Source of the DNA: Rhodovulum visakhapatnamense
Lineage (GTDB): Bacteria > Pseudomonadota > Alphaproteobacteria > Rhodobacterales > Rhodobacteraceae
Assembly: GCF_004365965.1 (NCBI RefSeq)
Contig: NZ_SOEB01000016.1
Span: forward strand, 33,611-97,610
Length of the DNA stretch: 64,000 bases
Reading direction: 5' to 3'
Shown here: piece by piece, positions 59,500 to 64,000 of the stretch
Numbering within the stretch: position 1 is the first letter of the stretch
Layout: the number at the start of each line of letters is the position of its first letter
The notes under the pieces: model-generated
What the model saw: only the letters and a program-made list of their open reading frames with translations
Databases searched by the model: none
What the model was told of the DNA's origin: nothing
Made by a program: the position numbers and the translations under genes

Positions 59500-60717
59500 A
59501 TGATGGGCGATACGCAACTGTCTAGGGACAGTAAGACACTGGGCACGCCGGGCGAGGTGTTCACCACGTTCCTGAAGCTTGGCCTGACGTCATTTGGCGG
59601 TCCAATTGCGCATCTGGGCTACTTCCGCGAGGAGTTGGTCAACCGACGCAAGTGGCTTTCCGACCATGCCTACGCGGACCTTGTGGCACTTTGTCAGTTC
59701 CTGCCCGGGCCGGCCTCCAGCCAGGTGGGCTTTGCCCTTGGCATGATGCGTGCCGGTTGGCTGGGGGCTCTTGCGGCCTTCACCGCCTTCACGCTCCCCT
59801 CGGCACTGGCCCTTCTCGTCTTCGCTATGACGTCGGCCAGCATTGCGGGGCCGATCGGCACCGGCGCGCTGCATGGGTTGAAAATCGTCGCAGTGGCGAT
59901 TGTCGCGCAGGCGGTCTGGGGCATGGCCAAGAACCTCTGCCCCGACAAGGAGCGCGCCGCGATAGCAGTCATCGCGGTCGGGATGCTCGCCTTCCTGCCC
60001 GGGGCCATCGGAATGGTTGGCGCGATCATCGTCGGCGCGGCGCTTGGCCTTGCCCTCGGCCGCGGCACGGGCGCACCCATCGGCGGGCATATCACCATGC
60101 CGGTGACGCGGGGTGTCGCGGGCGTGGCGCTGTTGGTCTTTGTCGGGCTGCTCGTCCTTCTGCCGCTGCTGGCGGGGCAAGGTCAGGCTCTGGCGGTGTT
60201 CGACAGCTTCTACCGCGCGGGCGCGCTGGTCTTTGGCGGCGGCCATGTCGTGCTGCCGCTTCTGGAGGCCGAGGTGGTGCAGCCCGGCTGGGTGACCCAG
60301 GATGCCTTCCTTGCCGGTTACGGTGCGGCGCAGGCGGTGCCTGGGCCGCTCTTCACCTTCGCGGCCTATCTGGGCACCGTCCTCGGCCCTGAACCGAATG
60401 GTGTGGTAGGTTCGGTGATCGCCCTTCTCGCGGTTTTCCTGCCCGGCTTCCTGATCCTGATCGGCGTCCTGCCCTTCTGGGACAGGTTCCGGTCGATGGC
60501 GCGGGCGCAGTCGCTGATGCAGGGCGCAAACGCCGCTGTCGTCGGTATCCTGGGCGCAGCGCTCTACTCGCCGGTCTTCACCAGTGCCATCGGCGATATG
60601 CGGGACTTCACCTTGGCCTTGGCCTGCTTCGTCCTGCTGATGGCCTGGAAGATGCCGCCTTGGGGTGTGGTAATCGTTGCTGCTCTCGGAGGGGTCGGTA
60701 TTGAGCTTCTTACCTGA
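59500..60717 (+). CDS. chrA: Chromate transporter (CHR family)
   Basis: A 405-aa, two-domain CHR protein. Both repeated halves are seen: FLKLGLTSFGGPIAHLGYFR with LVALCQFLPGPASSQVGFAL, and YRAGALVFGGGHVVLPLLEA with GYGAAQAVPGPLFTFAAYLG. It exports chromate or imports sulfate-like oxyanions. The start at 59500 has GTGAGG upstream; the longer frame from 59440 is not family sequence. It stands alone, 183 bp after the DUF2478 gene. Confidence 0.92.
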   Translation: MMGDTQLSRDSKTLGTPGEVFTTFLKLGLTSFGGPIAHLGYFREELVNRRKWLSDHAYADLVALCQFLPGPASSQVGFALGMMRAGWLGALAAFTAFTLPSALALLVFAMTSASIAGPIGTGALHGLKIVAVAIVAQAVWGMAKNLCPDKERAAIAVIAVGMLAFLPGAIGMVGAIIVGAALGLALGRGTGAPIGGHITMPVTRGVAGVALLVFVGLLVLLPLLAGQGQALAVFDSFYRAGALVFGGGHVVLPLLEAEVVQPGWVTQDAFLAGYGAAQAVPGPLFTFAAYLGTVLGPEPNGVVGSVIALLAVFLPGFLILIGVLPFWDRFRSMARAQSLMQGANAAVVGILGAALYSPVFTSAIGDMRDFTLALACFVLLMAWKMPPWGVVIVAALGGVGIELLT

Positions 60718-60855
60718 AGACGACACCGAGTTCGAAGCAAAGCGAAAGTACCACGCGGCTTCCTGAAAATGCGAATGGCTTCGCGCACCACTCGGCCTTG
60801 ATACGACTCACCGGGAACGTGGCGAGCTACCACGCCTGGGGGCGCGATTTGCAGC

Positions 60856-60873
60856 CTTTACGAATTCTTTACG
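60856..60873 (+). promoter_or_regulatory. Tandem CTTTACG repeats upstream of kdpF, possible KdpE site
   Basis: CTTTACG occurs at 60856-60862 and again at 60867-60873, one helical turn apart, about 80 bp upstream of the first small gene. KdpE binds T-rich tandem sites in front of kdp operons. Inference from position. Confidence 0.4.
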
Positions 60874-60950
60874 CGGATCACGTGTGTTCCTCATAGCCCC
60901 CTTACGCAGTCTTCGCCGGCCTTTTCCTGACACACTTGAAGGAGCTGTCG

Positions 60951-61034
60951 ATGCTTGACTTTCTCTACATTTTCCTCGGCCTCGAAGTTTTTGCAGCCTG
61001 CGCCGCCGGCATCCGCGCCTTCGATCGGCTGTGA
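60951..61034 (+). CDS. 27-aa hydrophobic leader peptide of kdp operon
   Basis: A 27-codon frame (MLDFLYIFLGLEVFAACAAG...) with AAGGAG upstream. It is a single membrane span. Small frames like this precede kdpF in several alphaproteobacterial kdp operons. It ends 10 bp before kdpF. Too short for ordinary gene callers. Confidence 0.6.
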   Translation: MLDFLYIFLGLEVFAACAAGIRAFDRL

Positions 61035-61044
61035 GGGCGGCGCC

Positions 61045-61131
61045 ATGTTCGATCTGATTCTTGGGCTCGCCGTGGAAGCAGGCCTGTTCGTCTATCTCGG
61101 CGCGGCGCTGCTACGGCCCGACCTGTGCTAG
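61045..61131 (+). CDS. kdpF: KdpF small subunit, orphaned
   Basis: A 28-aa single-span peptide (MFDLILGLAVEAGLFVYLGA, then ALLRPDLC). It matches KdpF, the small stabilising subunit of the K+-transporting Kdp ATPase, which normally ends near LRPERF and is followed at once by kdpA. Here the usual ending is replaced by DLC and kdpA is absent: an IS3-type fragment follows four bases after the stop. The operon head is therefore a relic. Confidence 0.7.
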   Translation: MFDLILGLAVEAGLFVYLGAALLRPDLC

Positions 61132-61135
61132 GGGT

Positions 61136-61205
61136 GCCGCATCACGCTTGAACTCATCGCTGTAGTTTCTTGTCCCCATCTCGGCCCCCTTGCCCAAAAG
61201 TTAGG
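61136..61205 (-). mobile_element. IS3-family left-end fragment (orfA N-terminus)
   Basis: On the minus strand an ATG at 61179 starts MGTRNYSDEFKRDA, the typical beginning of IS3-family OrfA. Upstream of it the GC-rich leader (TGCCCCCTAACTTTTGGGCA) looks like an IS3 terminal repeat. The OrfA frame is cut after about 15 codons at the kdpF junction. Only the tip of the element remains. Confidence 0.65.
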
Positions 61206-61311
61206 GGGCAAAGCGTCTATAAAGAATCCAGGGGCACCTCAGGCTCGCAGCTCTTTGGTCCCAGTCAGGTCGCCACTTCGCCGGCTATCTTGGGCGTTGT
61301 CTGCTCTGCCA

Positions 61312-62154
61312 TCATCGCGCGATTTCGCCAGCAATCACGGCTCTCCCATGAACAGCGAGTGTCGCCGTGAACCTTGGACAGCCGAATTGTCGAATGATTT
61401 CGAGAACGCGAAGGTCGTAAGCAGCTTGCCCGATGAGCCGGCACAGGTCTGAAGCGTGAAACTGCCGGTTGCCGCTTGGTGCAGCCTTTATCTGATTGTG
61501 TAGCTCGCGCGCCCATGGATTGGGCGCTCTCTCCGGCGTGGCCGCTGTCTCCGGTCGGCTTACCGTGCCTGGTGATGTTCGCCATCTGCGCATGAACCCG
61601 AGTAGATAGCCAGCCGGAACCTTGTCGTTCCCGCGCGACCGGTTGAAGGCCAGGAAGCGGTCCCAGATCACCTGCGTGTCGACGTTCCAGCACGGCAGGG
61701 CCTTCTTCGCCGCCTTGATCAGGTCCGCCCAACAGGTTTGGAAGACGTTCGAGCCAGCGCTAATAGTGATCTGTCCTGAGAATACAGTTTTGTTACCTTT
61801 CTCTCTAGATAGTGATGTGTCGCCTGTGCCTGACTCAACATCCTGATCATCCCCCTGTTCATCAAAGGCCGAAAAACGGAAAAGCCAGGGCGCGAACTTG
61901 CCGTTTGGCTTCTCTCGCCTCAGCTCCAGTTCGGACGCCTCGAGTTCCGCCAGCAGTTCGGTCAGGTACTGGCGCGAGATGTTCATCTTGGACGCGAGGC
62001 CCGCGAGCGTGAAAGCGGCCGTCCCACGCGATAGCCCGTTGAAGCCCTCCTTCCACGCGATGGCGTCGAGGATGACTGTTGCCAGCTTGTGGGCGGATAC
62101 GGACAGCTCTGTCTGTGTGATCCGCCGAAGGATCAGGCCGGTTGTGGGTTCCAT
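61312..62154 (-). CDS. Winged-helix plasmid protein of unknown function
   Basis: A 280-aa protein. The N-terminal 100 residues look like a winged helix (LRRITQTELSVSAHKLATVI, AAFTLAGLASKMNISRQYLT, ELLAELEASELELRREKPNG). A low-complexity linker leads to a helical C-terminal part (WDRFLAFNRSRGNDKVPAGY). The layout resembles plasmid replication or copy-control proteins, but no known Rep family was recognised. The start at 62154 (MEPTTGLILRR) has GGAG upstream. Hairpins occur in its 5' region. Confidence 0.65.
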   Translation of the reverse strand: MEPTTGLILRRITQTELSVSAHKLATVILDAIAWKEGFNGLSRGTAAFTLAGLASKMNISRQYLTELLAELEASELELRREKPNGKFAPWLFRFSAFDEQGDDQDVESGTGDTSLSREKGNKTVFSGQITISAGSNVFQTCWADLIKAAKKALPCWNVDTQVIWDRFLAFNRSRGNDKVPAGYLLGFMRRWRTSPGTVSRPETAATPERAPNPWARELHNQIKAAPSGNRQFHASDLCRLIGQAAYDLRVLEIIRQFGCPRFTATLAVHGRAVIAGEIAR

Positions 62155-62207
62155 GGTCGGTGTCTCCTCGAGAGACGACCCCATGCCGAGAGCAAAAAAC
62201 ATTCTTG

Positions 62208-62282
62208 CCAGCAAAACAACTTTGCTGGTTGCAGAGGTTCGGACAGTGCGCTAGAAGATCCTTGTTCACGGGTTCTTCTAGC
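62208..62282. repeat. Two hairpins upstream of the winged-helix gene
   Basis: CCAGCAAA-ACAAC-TTTGCTGG (62208-62228, perfect 8-bp stem) and GCTAGAAGA...TCTTCTAGC (62250-62258 with 62274-62282, perfect 9-bp stem). They lie 54 and 96 bp before the start of the gene at 62154 and may be operator, attenuator or origin structures. The remaining DNA to 62392 shows no gene. Confidence 0.5.
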
Positions 62283-62392
62283 ACGGCGTCAGGCTTTTCG
62301 GTCTGGCGTCGTTTCCCTTTTCGGGTTCGGTGCACAGTCTCCGGTGCAAGGTGGGTCGGAGGCGGGCCTGTCCGATGGAGGCCCGGCCGGGT

Positions 62393-63049
62393 TCAGTAGC
62401 GGACCTCTTCGAAGCCGTAGTTGCCCTCATGATCCCGCCAATCGACGAAGACCGAGCGGTAGTTGACTTGTCCGCATCCGCTTGGGCGGGGAAGGTCAGA
62501 TGCTGTAGGCACGGCGGCTACGCTCGAACCTCGCCAGTGGTAATCACCTTGTGTGCCGTAGGAACCAAGACGTGTGCCGTCGGATCGGATGCAATCGCCA
62601 TCTCGATTCTGGCGCTGGCTGAACTGGATGTGAAACACGCGGATGCTCCGAACGAAGTCGAAAGCATCGCCCGAAATGTCGATATCAGCGCGCTCGTCAG
62701 ACTGGACCTGGACCAAGGGCAAGGGATCTTGCGGCACGCTGATCTGATGCGCATCCCGGAAGGCGATGTCGTACAACCGTTCCATTGGCGACTCCACGGC
62801 AGGGGCGCTGAACGACGCCCCCATTGGGCACCGCCAGATCTGCAAGGGCGGTTCAATCGGCCAGGGCGTGATCCTGCGAATGAAGACCGCCCTTGCATGG
62901 GCACAAGGCGCCGATGCCGGCCAGCCGCCCGCCAGACAGAGCAAGATGGCGCAGTCGACCTGATAGGCGTGCGCCGGCTCGACCGAGCCGACGAGGCTCG
63001 ATACTGTGATGGCTACGGCAGTCGCCGCAGTTCGGACCCTGTGCTTCAT
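62393..63049 (-). CDS. Exported plasmid-type hypothetical protein
   Basis: A 218-aa protein with a Sec signal peptide (MKHRVRTAATAVAITVSSLV, cut after AHA). The mature part has paired cysteines (CAILLCLAGGWPASAPC, then WRCPMGASF) and an aromatic, beta-rich end (FVDWRDHEGNYGFEEVRY). Proteins beginning like this occur on Rhodobacteraceae plasmids near conjugation genes, by memory. No function assigned. The start at 63049 follows GGGAG. The gap 63050-63350 holds no other gene. Confidence 0.7.
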   Translation of the reverse strand: MKHRVRTAATAVAITVSSLVGSVEPAHAYQVDCAILLCLAGGWPASAPCAHARAVFIRRITPWPIEPPLQIWRCPMGASFSAPAVESPMERLYDIAFRDAHQISVPQDPLPLVQVQSDERADIDISGDAFDFVRSIRVFHIQFSQRQNRDGDCIRSDGTRLGSYGTQGDYHWRGSSVAAVPTASDLPRPSGCGQVNYRSVFVDWRDHEGNYGFEEVRY

Positions 63050-63350
63050 GACGCCGACTCCCACTATAATGGTTCCCCGATACGAAACAACACTAACGAT
63101 AGCAAGGATATTTCATCGCGGGAGTTGCGGTGTGACCCCCCAAGTGCTGGTCGCAGATGACGGTCTGACGCGTGACGTGGCTGCAGGGCACCGATTGCGC
63201 CATGGGATCCCTAAGCCAAGCGAAAGTGGACAGCAAACCGGCCAAATCACCGGACGTGATCTCCGTAGCCTGTAACTCACTACTATGATAAATATCCATT
63301 TTGTGGAGAATGCGTACGGCCAAGAAAGCGGCCAGAGGGAAGGTCATGTG

Positions 63351-63914
63351 ATGGTCCGTGATGACGGCGAGACGATAGGCTTGTTCGAGCCCCTCATGGT
63401 CTCGGAGGGCTCTCCTGCCCGCGCGGGGTTAAATGATCTTGTGCTTGAGCTGGCGGAGAAGTCCGCAGCATTCCGCAGCAGCTTGCCCGCCTCGATAGCG
63501 GAGGCGCTTGCCGATCTCGTGCGGGCGATGAACTGCTACTACAGCAACCTCATCGAGGGCCATGACACCCATCCCATCGACATCGAACGCGCGATGCGGA
63601 ACGATTACAGCGCCGATCCGAAAAAACGAAACCTTCAGCTTGAAGCCAAGGCGCATGTCGCCGTTCAGAAATGGATCGACGAAGATGGCATGGTGGAACC
63701 ACCGACCGCGCCTGCGTCAATCATCGAACTGCATCGCCGGTTTTGTGAACTCTTGCCGCCCGAGCTTCTCTTCGTCGAGAACCCAAAGACAGGCGAGAAA
63801 ATCCCGGTTGTGCCCGGGGAACTGCGCACACGATACGTTGAAGTCGGACGGCATATCGCCGTCAGCCCTGGTGCCGTCCCCCGCTTCCTCGACCGAATGC
63901 ACAAAGGGGTCTGA
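63351..63914 (+). pseudogene. Fic family protein gene, 3' end lost to Tn3-type insertion
   Basis: About 185 codons of a Fic AMP-transferase. It has the N-terminal inhibitory helix motif (YYSNLIEGHDTHP, S-x-x-x-E-G) and the region up to GRHIAVSPGAVPRFLDRM, where a full Fic protein continues to the HPFxDGNGR active loop. That loop is absent: the frame runs into the transposon end at 63906 and stops at a TGA inside the terminal repeat. The start at 63351 has GGGAAGG; an ATG at 63285 has no ribosome site. Confidence 0.8.
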
Positions 63915-64000
63915 TGCCGGAGGGGGCAGAATAGTACGCTAAGGGCTGATTTTGGCTCCTGTGCGGTGCAAAGTTCTGTAGATCGTTGGCCTTGAGACCG
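63906..64000. mobile_element. Left end of a Tn3-family transposon (38-bp terminal repeat)
   Basis: Bases 63906-63943 make a 38-bp sequence starting GGGGTCTGA and ending TACGCTAAG, the exact length and ends of Tn3/Tn21-type terminal inverted repeats. It interrupts the fic gene. The body of the transposon continues beyond the window; no transposase is seen in the 57 bases available. Confidence 0.75.

Noticed and set aside
59590..60726. 378-codon minus-strand frame over chrA
   Set aside because: Shadow composition (Gln/Asp/Arg/His-rich) and chrA has both CHR motifs.
62393..63049. Thermonuclease or similar secreted enzyme
   Set aside because: The cysteine pairs and aromatic tail do not show the catalytic Arg/Glu/Asp pattern of such nucleases, so it is left as hypothetical.

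Overview
The window looks like part of a repABC-type plasmid (or chromid) of a halotolerant, denitrification-capable alphaproteobacterium of the Rhodobacteraceae. The evidence is a complete repA-repB-repC cassette with its counter-transcribed RNA, GC-rich alphaproteobacterial coding, an ectoine synthesis operon with its dedicated aspartate kinase, and a narKGHJI operon with a fused NarK1-NarK2 transporter of the Paracoccus type. No tRNA, rRNA or CRISPR array was seen. All assignments come from reading the sequence; no database search was run.

Layout. 1-7060: an Lrp/AsnC regulator cut by the window edge, a DMT exporter, and a LysR/MFS divergent pair followed by a Tat-exported hydrolase, a cyclophilin-like periplasmic protein and an SDR. 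7100-8415: a gene-poor mobile-element graveyard (a 173-bp element with 28-bp perfect inverted repeats abutting an integrase remnant, and a decayed IS1182-like transposase). 8418-12102: ectA-ectB-ectC-ask on the minus strand, then usp plus a BCCT osmolyte transporter. 14697-23377: a stress and ion-homeostasis block (K+ channel with zinc ribbon, FNT channel, MFS, metallo-beta-lactamase-fold hydrolase, ZIP, two related coiled-coil proteins, cupin, flavin disulfide reductase, MgtC/DUF4010). 23880-30901: the plasmid backbone (small ORF, 157-aa protein, 723-aa ParB-like protein, repC, ctRNA, repB, repA). 31050-33980: an AbrB/PIN toxin-antitoxin pair, a serine recombinase and a DUF1612-type regulator.

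34100-36720: an ArsR-rhodanese regulator facing a sterol-desaturase-family protein across a perfect 11-bp inverted repeat, then a cobalamin riboswitch in front of bluB, which has a premature stop. 36765-40768: a TetR-controlled HlyD/FtsX/ATPase efflux operon. 41058-45075: a nitric-oxide response cluster (NsrR with DUF6522, facing truncated hemoglobin, hemerythrin, a 5-formyl-THF cyclo-ligase, NnrS and NnrU). 45080-59316: a Crp/Fnr-Dnr-type regulator facing narKGHJI, followed by a parvulin, a hemerythrin, a carbonic anhydrase, moeA and a DUF2478 protein. 59500-64000: chrA, an orphan kdp operon head (small ORF plus kdpF) cut by an IS3-type fragment, two plasmid-type unknowns, and a fic gene interrupted by the 38-bp terminal repeat of a Tn3-family transposon that runs off the window.

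The accessory genes combine salt adaptation (ectoine, BCCT, K+), anaerobic nitrate respiration with NO defence, and transport of toxic compounds. Several junctions (kdpF/IS3, fic/Tn3, the lost gene at 4254, bluB) show recent or continuing decay and rearrangement.
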